From positions 7,899,806-7,963,805 of the forward strand of contig OU696573.1 of the NCBI GenBank assembly GCA_916048095.2: a stretch of 64,000 nucleotides of DNA. Reading direction: 5' to 3'. Source of the DNA: Sacculina carcini. Its lineage: Eukaryota > Arthropoda > Thecostraca > Sacculinidae. Every line of letters starts with the position of its first letter. The stretch's first letter is position 1. Below are positions 1 to 12,330 of this stretch, piece by piece. The position numbers and the translations under genes were made by a program. Under the pieces are notes generated by a model that made no database searches, was not told the origin of the DNA, and saw only the letters and a list, made by a program, of their open reading frames with translations.

Positions 1-1092
1 ATTTTTGGGTATAAATTATAGCTTATTTTGTAGAACACAAAATTGTCTACACAGTAGTATATTCCTGTGTAATCGCAAGTGCGCATAATAGCTGTCAAAT
101 TGGCAACATGACATTTTGAATTTACACCGCCGTCACTTCCTTCAGATACACTTTGGAAAATTAACAATTATACCGTATTGTAGAAAACAAAATTTCTAGC
201 ACGATGGTATAATTAATTTTGATGTGTGACAAATAGTTACTGAGAAATAGTAGAAAAATGAATTAATTTTAGTCACCCGGTGTTCAAGTGTAATTTTGGA
301 TGTATTTGAGAATTTTGCCAATTTTACACGTTTTTTGTATCACTTGTGGGTATAAATTATAACTTTTCTTGTAGAACACAAAATTATCTACACAATAGTA
401 TAATTTGTATAGCTGTACCATTGCTGGTTTATGAGGAATAGATAGCGAAATATTGACCAAAATATTCACGCTCTTGTGTGCTAATTTTGCCTTTTTGACT
501 TTGTCATTTTGACTTCACACCGCCGTAACTTTATCTTAATATGCTTTGGAAAATTAAAATTTATACCGTACTGTAGAAAACAAAATTCCCAGCATGATGG
601 TATTATTTATTTAGATGTGTGATGTTTAGTTGCTGAGAAATAGAGAAAAAAGTACAGAAAATCGGACGCTTCGAGCTTAAATATAATTTTGAATGTAGAC
701 TGAAATTTTGTCATTTGTACATATTTTATATTTAATTTTTGGATATGAATTATAGCCTACCGAGTAGAACAGAATATTTTCTACACAGTGGTATAATCTG
801 TTTGGCTGTACCATTTCTGGTTTATGAGGAGTAGATGTAGGAATATTGACCAAAATTTTCGCATTTTTCAGGGTTCATTTTGTCTTTTCACCGCGATAAC
901 TTTTTTTGGTTTTATTTTTAAAATTTTAAATTTATCCTATCGTGTAGACAAGAGAATTTCCAGCGTAATGGTATAAATTGTTGGCGGGTACATTAAGTGG
1001 TTACCGAGTAGCAGCTTGCTGAAAATGTGACCAAGGAGGGTTGGACAGACAAACACACAGACAGACAGAGGATCTCTTTTATATATATAGAT
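1..1092 (+). repeat. Tandem-monomer element (Helentron/pearl-like), 3' part
   Basis: This is an array of diverged monomers about 150-195 bp long. Each carries a core of the form TGTAGAAMACAAAATT followed by a TGGTATAAT box; cores lie near 31, 181, 372, 572, 756 and 943. The array ends with a CCAAGGAGGGTTGGACAGAC segment, a short ACAG tetranucleotide run, GAGGATCTCTTTTA and TATATATA. Tandem core repeats followed by an (ACRG)n microsatellite are known from non-autonomous Helentron-type elements (pearl, DINE-1). Assignment to that class is inference, because I see no Rep/helicase gene. A second copy starts near 3540. The left end is cut by the window edge. Confidence 0.6.
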
Positions 1093-3391
1093 ACTAGCAT
1101 TAAAACCCGCCCGTTGTGCGGAGCAATTCATAAAAATATTGCAAATTAAAAATAAATAAGGCAAACTCATAAAAACCTTAATCAATTAAAAAGTCTAAAT
1201 TTCATTATTTTAATTTTATTTTGACAAAATATTTTCATTCAGCCCGCCTCATATTTAAACCCGGCCGACGTGCGGAATAATTCAGAACTCGAACACCATC
1301 CGTTCTGGTTCTTGAAGTCAAATCCATTAGTTTTGTATATGAATTCATTCTGCACGGTGAAATTGAACGTTTTATTGCTGCCCGCGGGACATATTTATTT
1401 CATAAAAATGAGCCATCTCTTCGTTTGCGTTTGAAGCCCCTGATCATTGAACCAGCGAACCATGAACCAGCACAATTATGTCACTTCATATTCAAGCATA
1501 CATACACAGACAGACAAATAATTTCTTCTTTATGTATATATATAGCATTAAAACCCGCCCGTTAAAAATACCTTTTTTATATGAACCATTTGAAAAAATG
1601 AACTAAAAAATGGAAACACTTTTTTAAACCCGCCCGTCGTGCGGAACAATTCATACAATAAAATTTATATTTGAAGTCAAATCCATTGGTTTTGTGTATG
1701 GATTAATTCTACAGGGGAAATTGAACGTTCTATTGTCTATATTTGCTGCCCGCGGAACATTTTTATTTGTAAAAAAAATTACCTTTTTTAAATGAACCAT
1801 TCGAAAAAATGATCTAAAACACTTTTTTAAACCCACCCGTCGTGCGGAACAATTCATACAATAAAATTCATATCAAATCCATAAAATATAATGAATACAT
1901 ATTGAAAACCAAAAAATGTAACCTATAAATATCTTAACCAATAGAAAAATCTAAATGTGAATATTTTTGTTCTTATTTTGACAAATATTATCCCTCAACC
2001 CGCCTGATATATAAATCTGCCCGTCGTGTGGTATAATTCAGAACACAAACACGAAACAAACAATGAAAGATGATCAAATCTTTTCATCAGAATGTTTCCA
2101 AACTATATATATTACTTAACATCATTCCCCAATATCATTTGCTTAAGTACTATTTCACTTTTACCGCTATAATATTTATTGTTGAAATTTATATATTTTC
2201 CGCTATCATTAAAACCCAATGTAACCTGAGTCAAACCTACCCAACCCAACCCAACCATTCAATCTTGACCGCTCTCAGCCTAGTCTGAGGTGATTTAACT
2301 TATTAGTTTGTGATCACAAAATATACTGAGGCGATCATAATTTGTAATCAGAAGACTGGGATTATCTACCCCAGGGGTCCCAAACACGCGGCCCACCAAT
2401 ACTTTTGTCTCAACCCGCCAATATAGTATCGGGACCAAACTGTAAGGCAGCTAAACTCACATTTGTTGCATAATGCGATATAATTATACACCATTATCAT
2501 ATTATCTCATGATTCCCGGTTAATGCTTCCACTAATGCATCATATTCCTACAGTTGTTATTTTTTGGATTACACCGATATTACAGCCCTTGATATTACAG
2601 CCGATATTATATTATGCAATCTATATTCTGCTACGTATTATTCTTAATACATATATCATCAGATCGCAAAATATATTTAAACGTTCACATCATTCTCCAA
2701 AATCATTTGCTTAAGAGCTATTCTACTTTTATCGCTAGAATATTTACTGCTAGCAAAATATCATATACCTCGCTATCATTTAAACCCACTCTTTATAGAT
2801 ACATTTAAGCCCGCCCGTCGTGCGGAACAGTTCATAAAATATAATTAATATTCAATTCATAAAAAAATTAGTGAAAATTGAAAACGAAAAACAAACCCAT
2901 AGGAAAGTTTTAGCCAATATAAAAGTCGAAATGTGAAATTTATGTTTCAATTTAGAAAACATGTTTTTCCACAACCCACCTCTTATTTAAAGCTGCCCGT
3001 CGTGCGGAATAATTCAGAACTCAAACACGAAACAAACACAAAGAAAATGGATGAAAAACGACCAAGAGAAAAAGTCAAATTTGTAAATTCTTGTTTTAAT
3101 TATTGACGATGTTTTTCCCTCAACACTGCTCAAATTCACACCCGTCCTTCGTGTGTAGTAATTCAGAAGTGTAACACTATCAAAACAATGAAACTTTCTG
3201 TCATCTCTATAATTCCAGATTTATGCGTCCGCTTAAACAGCATATTCATATAGTTGGCATTGCATGATATTACAACCCATATCCTTATGCAGCTTAAGCT
3301 TATGCAGCTTGAAATTAAACCAATTAAATTATACAGTAAAATTCAGTAGTTTACTTTGTTCCCAGTAGCATTTTACCCGCCCGTCGTGCGG
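1093..3391 (+). repeat. Left outer arm: units with CCGCCCGTCGTGCGG motif
   Basis: The motif CCCGCCCGTCGTGCGGAA or a close variant recurs near 1105, 1260, 1550 (partial), 1628, 1832, 2015, 2806, 2994, 3145 and 3371. Two versions alternate: one continues CAATTCATA and the other TAATTCAGAAC. Between them lie AT-rich spacers that share TTAACCAATTAAAAAGTCTAAAT-like and CCCTCAACCCGCCTCATAT-like strings. A second short ACAG run at 1500-1515 precedes TTTCTTCTTTATGTATATAT. No plausible reading frame is present. The small open frames here are AT-rich chance frames. Confidence 0.65.
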
Positions 3392-3534
3392 AACGTCATT
3401 GAGGACAATAAAGCCTTTATATTCAGTATAGTGTAGCATTAATTAAACTGTACCCAATAAAACCACACCATCCATGCTTGGAGCTAATATGATGCATTCT
3501 TAATTGTGATTGGGCTTCAGTGAAATTTAATCGG

Positions 3535-4922
3535 TGTATATTCCTCTGTAATCGCAAGTGCGCATAATAGCTGTCAAATTGGTAATATGTGCTTTTGACT
3601 TTACACCGCCGTAACTTCCTTCAAATACACTTTGGAAAATTACAAATTATACCGTATTGTAGAAAACAAAATTTCTAGCACGATGGTATAATTAATTTTA
3701 ATGTATGACAAACAGTTCCTGAGAAATGGGTAGAAAAATGAATTAATTTTAGTCACCCGGTGTTCAAGTGTAATTTTGGATGTATTTGAGAATTTTGCCA
3801 ATTTTACACGTTTTTTGTATCATTTGTGGGTATAAATTATACATTTTCTTGTAGAACACAAAATTCTCTACACAGTAGTATATTCCTGTGTAATCGCAAG
3901 TGCGCATAATAGCTGTCAAATTGGCAAAATGTCCATTTGACTTTACACCACCGTAACTTCCTTCAGATACACTTTGGAAAATTAAGAATTATACCGTATT
4001 GTAGAAAACAAACTTTCCAGCACAATGGTATAATTTATTTTTATTTGTAACAAATAATTCTTGAGAAATAGGTAGAAAAATGAATTAATTTTAGTCGCAC
4101 GGTGTTCAAGTGTAATTTTGGATGTATTTGAGAATTTTTCAAATTTTACACGTTTTTTGTATCATTTGTGGGTATAAATTATAGCGTTTCTTGTAGAACA
4201 CAAAATTTTCTACACAATAGTATAATTTTTATAACTGTAACTCTGCTGGTTTAAGAGGAATAGATAGCGGAATATTGACCAAAATATTCGCGTTTTTCAG
4301 TGCCTGTTTGACTTTGTCATTTTGACTTCACACCGCCGTAACTTTTTTTTAATACGCTCTGGAAAATTAAAATTTATACCGTGCTGTAGAAAACAAAATT
4401 CCCAGCATGATGGTAATATTTATTTAGATGTGTGATGTTTAGTTGCTGAGAAATACAGATAAAAAGTACAAAAAATCGGACGCGTCGAGCTTAAATATAA
4501 TTTTGAATGTAGACTGAAATTTTGTCATTTTTACATATTTTATATTTAATTTTTGGATAATAATTATAGCCTATCGCGTAGAACAGAATATTCTCTACAC
4601 AGTGGTATAATCTGTTTGGCTGTACCATTTCTGGTTTATGAGGAGTAGATGTAGGAATATTGACCAAAATTTTCGCATTTTTCAGGGTTCATTTTGTCTT
4701 TTCACCGCGATAACTTTTTTTGGTTTTGTTTTTAAAATTTTAAATTTATCCTATCGTGTAGACAAGAAAATTTCCAGCGTAATGGTATAAATTGTTGGCG
4801 GGTACATTAAGTGGTTACCGAGTAGCAGCTTGCTGAAAATGTGACCAAGGAGGGTGGGACAGATAAACACACAGACAGACAGACAGACAGACAGACAGAG
4901 GATCTCTTTTATATATATAGAT
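3535..4922 (+). repeat. Second tandem-monomer copy, (ACAG)n tail
   Basis: Seven monomer cores lie near 3660, 3851, 4001, 4193, 4386, 4578 and 4758, in the same order and with the same final segment as the copy at 1-1092. The terminal (ACAG)n tract is longer here (about 4868-4900) and is followed by AGGATCTCTTTTATATATAT. It forms the inner left arm of the palindrome. The monomer number differs from the first copy as far as that copy is visible, so the array has expanded or contracted. Confidence 0.65.
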
Positions 4923-4927
4923 ATATA

Positions 4928-6330
4928 TATCTTCTATATATATAAAAGAGATCCTCTGTGTGTGTGTGTGTGTGTGTCTGTGTGTCTGTCCAACCCTCCT
5001 TGGTCCATTTTCTATCAGCTATTATTTGGCCACCACTCGGCCTACTCGCTAACAATTTATACCATCACGTTGAAAATTTTCTTGTCTACACTTTAAATTA
5101 AATTTTAAATTTCAAAAATGAAATTAAAAAAAGTTATAGCGGTGAAAAGACAAAGTGAACCCTAAAAAATGCGAAACTTTTGGTCAATATTCTGAATACT
5201 ACTCCTCCCAAACCAGCAATGGTACAACTATACAAATTATACCACTGTGTAGAAAATTTTCTGTTCTACTCAACGAATTATAATTTATACCCAAAAATTA
5301 AATATAAGACATGAAAAATGGAAAAAAATCAATCTACATTCAAAATTTTATTTAAACTCCACGCGTCGGATTTTCTATACTATTTTCTCTATTTCTCAAA
5401 AATTAATTATCACACATCTATATAAATAATACCATCATGCTGGGAATTTTGTTTGCTACAACACGGTATAATTTTTAATTTTCCAAAGTGTATTATAAAA
5501 AAGTTACGGCGGTGTGAAGTGTAAATGACAAAAAGGCAAAAAGGCACAATTAGCACAAGAAACGTGAATATTTTGGTCAATATTACGCTATCTATTCCTC
5601 ATAGACCAGCAATGGTACAGCTATAAAAATTATACTATTGTGTAGATAATTTTGTGTTATACAAGAAAAGTTATAATTTATACCCACAAATGATACAAAA
5701 AACGTGTAAAATTGGCAAAATTCTCAAATACATCCAAAATTACACTTGAACACCGGGTGACTAAATTTAATTCATTTTTCTACTATTTCTCAGTAACTAT
5801 TAGTTATACATAAGAATAAATCATACCAAGGTGCTAGAAATCTTGTTTTCTACAATACGGTATAATTTGTAATTTTCCAAAGTATATCTGAAGGAAGTTA
5901 CGGCGGTGTAAAGTCAAAAGGACATATTGCCAATTTGACAGCTATTATGCGCACTTGCGATTACACAGGAATATACTACTATGTAGATAATCTTGTGTTC
6001 TACAAGATAAGCTATAATTTATATCCACAAATGATAAAAAAAACTTGTAAAATTGGCAAAATTCTCAAATACATCCAAAATTACACTTGAACACCGGGCG
6101 ACTAAAATAAATTCATTTTTCTACTATTTTCCAGTAACTATTTGTTACACATAAAAATAAAGTATACCATCGTGCTGGAAATTTTGTTTTTCTACAATCC
6201 AGTATAATTTTTAATTTTCCAAAGTGTATCTGAAGGAAGTTACGGCGGTGTAAAGTCAAAGGGACATATTGCCAATTTGACAGCCATTATGCGCACTTGC
6301 GATTTCACAGGAATATACACCGATAAAATT
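4928..6330 (-). repeat. Third tandem-monomer copy, inverted
   Basis: This is the mirror image of 3535-4922 and begins with TATATATAAAAGAGATCCTC. The tetranucleotide tract is replaced by a (TG)n run at 4960-4978 followed by TCTGTGTGTCTGTC. Monomer cores on the minus strand follow to about 6200, ending in ATATTCCTGTGTAATCGC in reverse. It has no coding content. The tail microsatellite differs from the partner arm, which shows that the tract has evolved since the copies formed. Confidence 0.65.
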
Positions 6331-7577
6331 TCACTGAAGCCCAATCACAATTAAGAATGTATCATATTAGCTCCAAGAATGGATGGTGTGGTTTTATTGC
6401 GTACAGCTTAATTAATGCTACACTATACTGAATATAAAGGCTTTATTGTCCTCAATATTTACACATGAGTCGTTCCGCACGACGGGCGGGAAAATGCTAC
6501 TGGGAACAAAGTAAACTACTGAATTTTACTGTGTAATTTAATTGGTTTTATTTCAAGTTGCATACGTTTAAGTTGCATAAGGATATGGGTTGTAATATCA
6601 TGCAATGCCGACTATATGCATATGCTGTTTTAGCGGAAGCATTAATCTGGAATTATAGAGATGGCAGAAATTTCATTGTTTTGATAGTATTACACTTCTG
6701 AATTACTACACACGAAGGACGGGTGTGAATTTGAGCAGTGTTAAGGGAAAAAACTTCGTCAATAATTAAATTAAGAATTGACACATTAATATTTTCCTAC
6801 TGGATAAGTTTTTTGCTTTTTGATTCATTATATTTTAGTAATAGCTCCGCACGACGGGCGGGTTTAAATACGAGGCTGTTTGAGGGAAAACATTTTGCCA
6901 CATCTAAAATAAAAACATTCATATTTAGACTTTTCTATTGTTTAAGACTTTTTATGGGTTTACTTTTTATTTTTTTATTTCTAATCGTTTTTTATTAATT
7001 CAATATTTATTTTACTTTATTTATTGTTCTGCACAACGGGCGGGTTTTGATGTTAGATGGTGATATTAAGTTATGAATATATTTTGAAAACATTATGATA
7101 CAAAAGTTTAGTCACTTTTCATTGTTTTGAGTCTGAATTCTGAATTATTCAGCACGACGGGCAGGTCTAAATATGAGGCGATTTAGGCAAACTATTTTGT
7201 CAAAATAATATAAAAATATAGAAATTTAGACTTGATATGGGTTTACTCCATTCGATTTTTAATTCATATTCCTTTTATCTTATGAATTGAATACAAATTT
7301 AATAGTATGAATTGTTCCGCACGACGGGCGGGTTTACATGCTAGCATTTTCATTGTTTGTTACGTGGTTGTGTTCTAAATTATTCCGCACGACGGGCAGT
7401 TTCATATATGAGGCGGAATGAGGGATAATATTTTGTCAAATTTAAAATAAAAATATTCAGATTTAGAGTTTTTTATTGGTGAACGTATATACAGGTTATA
7501 TTTTTTGCTTTTTTTATTTGTATTCAGTTTATTTTATGGATTGAATATGAAATTTACTTTATGAATTGTTCTAATTG

Positions 7578-7610
<33 letters not shown>

Positions 7611-8072
7611 AAATTATCTGTCTGCCAGTGTGTATGTATGCTTGAATATGAGGTGGCATAATTGCGCGGGCTCAATGGTATAGATCAGGGGCTTCAAACG
7701 TAAACGAAGCGATGGATCATGTGTATGAAATAAAAATGTCCCGCGGGTAGCAACTATAGACAACATGACGTTCAATTTAACCGTATAGAATGAATTCATA
7801 TACAAAACTAACGGATTTGACTTCAAGATCCAGAACGGATCGCGTTCGAGATCTGAATAATTCCGCGCGTCGGGCGGGTTTAAATATGAGGCGGATTGAG
7901 GGAAAATATTTTGTCAAAAAAAAGAAAAAATGATTAAACTTAGACTTTTCAATTGATTACAATTTTATGAGTGTGCCCTTTTTCATATTCAATTTTTCTA
8001 TATTTTTTATGAATTAAACATGAATTTCATTTTAAGAATTGTTCCGCACAACGGGCGAGTTTTAATGCTAGT
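6331..8072 (-). repeat. Right outer arm with inverted CCGCCCGTCGTGCGG units
   Basis: Reverse-complement copies of the left outer arm motif occur near 6475, 6712, 6848, 7028, 7152, 7317, 7386, 7862 and 8043. A (TA)15 tract at 7579-7608 adjoins AAGAAATTATCTGTCTGCC, the mirror of the ACAGACAGACAAATAATTTC segment at 1500-1530. The arm stops where ACTCGCCCGTTGTGCGG (read on the minus strand) meets TATATATATA at about 8075. Confidence 0.6.
7579..7608. repeat. (TA)n microsatellite
   Basis: A pure TA dinucleotide run lies between two repeat units of the right arm. Confidence 0.95.
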
Positions 8073-8075
8073 ATA

Positions 8076-10702
8076 TATATATCGCAGCTGGTCAATCTAT
8101 ATATCGCATATATTGCCGGCAGCTGAGGAGGTCTTTCATAACTTGTGTCATTGCTGAAAAGTAATCCCCAGCTGTTGGGAGAGGAATGCTGCCGCCATAC
8201 CAGCTGCATATGGATAAACAGCGAATCAAAGTGCGTTCATCTACGTTCCTCTTTTTGCTTTCGTCTTTGGATGTTGTGCATCGAGCCGAGCGAAAACCCG
8301 CCAGGTTTTGCACCGCAGCATAACATGCCTCCACTCGTTGCTCTGAAACGTAGTTTTGAAGACCAATTCTCTACAGCATGACTACGAGGCACGTACTTGA
8401 ATAACTCGTAAACATTGTGCGGCTGTTCGCGCCAGCGCAGCGCAGAAAAAATCGCTGGAAATCAATGAGCATATGTCAAGCAAATGCGCTGTAAAAAATC
8501 GCGCGCAATGAAGCGATCATCGGTTCAAAGCCATTCTCAGAAACAACGCGTTTCCATTTAGCCCACGCAACTGGAAGTAATCCTGCATATGTGCTCATAC
8601 CAAGGACTTCTAAACACAGGACGTGCACTGCCCGATGTCGGAATCATCGAGCGGAGGCGAGTATAGTTTGCGGTATAGGCTGGGTTTGTGAGAAATGTGT
8701 CGCTCTTTATTGAACAGAGGTGCTGCATCTAGATTGGCGCGTGCAAACGCTCAATTATGATTGGTCAAGGGAAGCATTGCCAGCCAATTTGCGTCAGAAG
8801 AATGCAGCGTGATCCAGGGCTGCCAGGTTTGCGTTTTAAGGCCAATTTGGCTTTTTTGGAACGACGTTGGCCCCGCAGAAATTATGTTTAGCACTAGAAG
8901 GACCGGAGCTGTCAATTTGCTCGACAGTTAATTGACACATAATAAAAATGCTACAAGCTGTTGAAACATAGCCGACCCAGTAACGCTGCTAATCTAGACT
9001 CTTACCCCAGTGTTACCAAAACAATAATAGTGAATGACCTCACGGAGAACTTCAAATTGTAAGATTTTACATTGAAATTTGAAAGCACTTCAAATACATT
9101 TTCTACTTCGGAGTTTTCATTTAATCATAGTCTGGTTAGAATCATAAGACTAGGCATCACGTAGTATTACAGTATATAATTATATATTTTAGAGACAAAA
9201 CTAATTCTACGAACACTTAGCGACCCAATAAAATGGCTTGGCGACCCATATTTGGTTCGACATCCAGGGGTTATGAACCACTCTACACGGCTTTATACTA
9301 AGACAACTGCTTTACACTCACAGATGAGGCCGTCTCACAAATGGGCAGGTCTCTTGAGCCACGGCTTGTAAGAGCCTACGCATCAAGTCACGCATTGTCT
9401 CTGTTGGTGTCAGTGGTTTGTGCCCATGTATGTGTGTGTGTTTGTGGGTGTGTGTGTGGGTGTGTTTGGCATACGCTCCATGGTGCGTTCTCTTACAATT
9501 TGCATGCATTAGTGTGGCGCTCGCGAAGCCCGTGTATGTCACTGGGATAATGCTCCACGGCTGCCTGTGGCGATCTATTGAAATTCCCGCTGTGTCACCA
9601 CACACTGGTGAAGTTATATAGAAATATGTCCGGGCGGGTGGATGAGTGCAGGAACAACACGCCAATGACATATACTAGCGCGTTTCAGGCGCCAGTGCTC
9701 TGCGTAATGTTTCTCGCACAAATGACTTGAGACAGAATTTTAAATACCGTAGATTCCGGCCATCAAGCCCATATTATAATCTAAAGTTCTGCTGCATATT
9801 TTCCATGGTGAGCTTAATGGCCAAAGATATTTCATGGTGAAAAATTCAGTCTGTCCAAATTGTTTATAATAAACAAGCTTCATTATAGTATGCACAATAT
9901 CAATGTTAATGAAGTACAGACATGTGAAATAGTTTGATGAAAAACTCAAATTTACAAGTAAATGAAATGAAGGGACTGAATCTTTTCAACATATAGTATA
10001 TGCGTGGAAAAAACAGAGCAATTGAAAAATACTATCGGGAAAAAGTTCGACTTTTGGGTGGGCTTATTGGACCGTACTACTACGAATCTAGTATTTCCTG
10101 CTTGAACAGTTGCAAGCACTTGATGACCAGTTGTGCTTAATACGGGACATACGGTAAACACATACTCTAAATGATTATAATACTTCACAATGTGACCCAC
10201 TGCAGGATACAGCTTGACTTGTTCAACCTTGCTATCCCTGAACATGCTTCGACTTTATGGTGGTGTACTAAACCATTATCCGTACATTATATCCCAATCT
10301 CACAACCATTAGTGGATGTTTGTATGTGTGTGAGGGTTGCGCTCTACTGAACTGTAACTGGGAACTGAGCGTTATATTTTTGAATAAGCGACCAATTTAG
10401 TAAATGTATCCACATTTGTCATAAAAGACACCTGATGTGTTGTATCAACCTGGTCAGATACAATATCTCAACTATCTCTCCTCGTGCCTCATCAGCTCAA
10501 AATCATTATATTGTGATCTTTATTTGACCGTATAAGCTTACATCTCCGACATTACTAAGTACTATATAAAATCCAAATGTGAATCAAATAATACACAAAG
10601 CAAAGACGCAAATCACTTCAGCTAGCTCAAGAATACGGCAATATGAAATCAGATCTTAATCAGACTTAGAAATAGACACACGCCCGGCCAGCAACAAGCG
10701 AT
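8076..10702. other. Stretch without a recognisable gene
   Basis: I find no convincing gene. The 8100-8560 part is GC-richer than its surroundings and open in several frames. The longest minus frame (8092-8334) resembles nothing I know. 9230-9285 has a TTCGACATCCAGGGGTTATG string that looks like a decayed hAT terminus. 9415-9480 is GT-rich simple sequence. 9745-9765 carries CCGTAGATTCCGGCCATCAA, which looks like a dispersed-repeat end. The remaining small frames look random. Later exons of the arrestin gene could in principle lie here, but I could not identify one. Confidence 0.5.
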
Positions 10703-11923
10703 GTGATTCCCCCTGCCCCCGTATCTGGTTCATTTACTGCTTTTAGCCATATACCAATATCCACCACAATACGTATCATCACTAACACCAAAAAATCATT
10801 TTGTCCTTCAAATCCAATTAATTTTGCCATGGTATCTTCCTCTCTCCACCTTCTGGCTCCTATTCTGACACACCTTATAAATGCCTCTTTCCTTCATGGG
10901 ACTTTTCTTACCAGTAAAAATGACATTCTCATTCCTATTCTCAAAAAACCTTCCCTTGACCCAAACATTCTAAATAGTTACCGACCAGTTTCCCTTCTAC
11001 CATTTTCATCCAAAATTCTTGAGTCCGCCATTTATCTTCAACTAGCATCTTACCTCTACAACAACCGTCTTCTTGATGACCTACAATCAGGGTTTGCTCC
11101 TTATCGTTCCACTGAAACTGCTCTTGTCCGCCTTCATCACGATTTACTTTTTCATTTTTCTCAAAAATCTCCCGTATTCATCACTCTCCTTGATATGTCA
11201 TCCGCATTTGACCTTGTTGATCACAAAATTCTTATTCAGGATCTCTTCTCCATAGGTATCTCTCATTCTGCTCTTTCTCTTCTCACTTCCTATCTCACTA
11301 ATCGCTCCTACTCAGTTCTATTTTATAGTTGTCGGTCTCAAAATTTCCCTCTTTCATCAGGTGTCCCCCAGGGCTCATCACTTGGTCCTATCCTTTTCAA
11401 CGTTTACATGACATCTCTATGTCCAATACTACGAAATTTATCTATTCCTTTTCACATATACGCAGATGACGTTCAGTTCTTTCTTCCTCTGTCTGAGCAA
11501 AACTATATTCCTCATATCATCAATAATATCTCAGCGTGGGCTTCTTCTCGTTCGCTCATAATAAATTCCTCAAAAACTCACCTATAAACTCTTGCATTCT
11601 CCTGACTCTCCACAGTATTTACTTGAATTTCTTTCACCACATCCGTGTCCTCGTGATACAAGACAAACTAAAATCCTTCTTGAACCTCGTTGTCACTGTG
11701 AATCTTCTTGGTTTACACGCTCCTTCCAACACGCTGCTCCTCGCATATACAATAGCCTCCCATCTCACCTACTGTCCTCTCCCTCGCTTAAGTCCTTTTC
11801 GAAACAGCTACATTCTCACCTTCTTTCACAGATGAATTAAACATATTGCATGTATTGAACTATTTGAATGCTGCTGTGCAATTTGATGGCTTTTATGTGT
11901 TTGTTTTCTAAATGTATATATGT

Positions 11924-12005
<82 letters not shown>

Positions 12006-12072
12006 ATATGTATATGTTTATGTATATATATATAGCCTGTTGGAGGCTCAATACATTGAATTGAATTGAATG
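10703..12072 (+). pseudogene. Rex1/CR1-like LINE (LINE D), 5'-truncated, decayed
   Basis: The frame 10703-11587 encodes reverse transcriptase fingers and palm. NSYRPVSLLPF, LLDMSSAFDLVDH (first catalytic Asp), SGVPQGSSLGPILFN and the YADD box HIYADDVQFF are all visible. It stops at 11585 after INSSKTHL. A second piece, 11592-11840, holds the C-terminal segment with AAPRIYNSLPSHLLSSPSLK, typical of Rex1-group proteins, so the thumb region is deleted or shifted between them. The 3' UTR contains a TA tract. It ends in a GGCTCAATACATTGAATTGAATTG tail, a pentamer repeat like the tail near 62530. The endonuclease domain is missing, as expected for 5' truncation during target-primed insertion. Confidence 0.8.
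11933..11997. repeat. (TA)n microsatellite in LINE D 3' UTR
   Basis: A near-perfect TA run of about 65 bp lies inside the 3' UTR of the Rex1-like LINE, between its stop codon and its pentamer tail. Confidence 0.95.
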
Positions 12073-12167
12073 TACTCGTACATTGTAGGGATGTTGTAAA
12101 TGTGGAATGATGACATTGTTTGATTTTCTTGTAGCGAAGTCAATGAACACTCGTCAACATGGTGTAC

Positions 12168-12290
12168 CTTTTCCCCAGATGGTGGCTCGTTCGTCGACAA
12201 AGTACTGGTCGTCTTTGACGGTTCGCTTGTCTCCGCTCACTACCACCTTCCACTCGGCATGTGCACGCCCTCTCAACACCACACGTATGG
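12168..12290 (-). CDS. Alpha-arrestin (arrestin-domain protein), second coding exon
   Basis: Read on the minus strand, this 123-nt exon follows a TGTGCTGCAG acceptor and ends at AAAG before a GTACACC donor. Entry and exit are both phase 1. It encodes IRVVLRGRAHAEWKV, then a stretch ending YFVDERATIWGK. This is the classic continuation of the arrestin N-terminal beta-sandwich, in which family members read like VRGIRVxLxGxAxVxW, then YFxxxxxLWGKG. Joined to the exon at 52934-53045 it gives an uninterrupted, in-phase arrestin_N segment (KLR-A-IRVV). Alpha-arrestins are cytosolic adaptors that link membrane cargo to ubiquitin ligases and endocytosis; that role comes from the family, not from this sequence. 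The acceptor lies beside a CA/GT microsatellite rather than an ordinary pyrimidine tract. Downstream exons are not in the window. Confidence 0.82.
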
Positions 12291-12293
12291 CTG

Positions 12294-12296
<3 letters not shown>

Positions 12297-12328
<32 letters not shown>
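12297..12328. repeat. (CA)16 microsatellite at splice acceptor
   Basis: A pure CA run lies immediately upstream (minus-strand sense) of arrestin exon 2. On the transcribed strand it is (TG)n-CTGCAG, so the repeat occupies the polypyrimidine-tract position. LINE-A begins directly on its other side. Confidence 0.9.

Positions 12329-12330
<2 letters not shown>

Larger units (their letters stand above)
1093..8075. repeat. Very large imperfect inverted repeat (foldback-like)
   Basis: The sequence leaving TACTAGCATTAAAACCCGCC at 1093 is recovered on the opposite strand ending at about 8075. Matching landmarks run inward in mirror order: 1260-1540 with 7600-7870, 3110-3180 with 6700-6740, 3180-3300 with 6570-6690, 3340-3391 with 6473-6540, 3400-3540 with 6310-6450, and 3540-4920 with 4928-6320. 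The centre is the AT-rich stretch 4910-4935, where GAGGATCTCTTTTATATATA meets its own complement. Arms differ by indels and substitutions, so they are old or unequally edited. Two like elements inserted head to head, or a foldback transposon, would both give this picture. Confidence 0.75.

Noticed and set aside
1..7000. CRISPR-like array (regularly spaced repeats)
   Set aside because: The units are 150-350 bp, the spacers are related to each other, and the genome is eukaryotic.
9318..9671. 117-residue minus frame near 9.5 kb as a further arrestin exon
   Set aside because: No arrestin-like strands are visible, and half of it reads through a GT-rich repeat.
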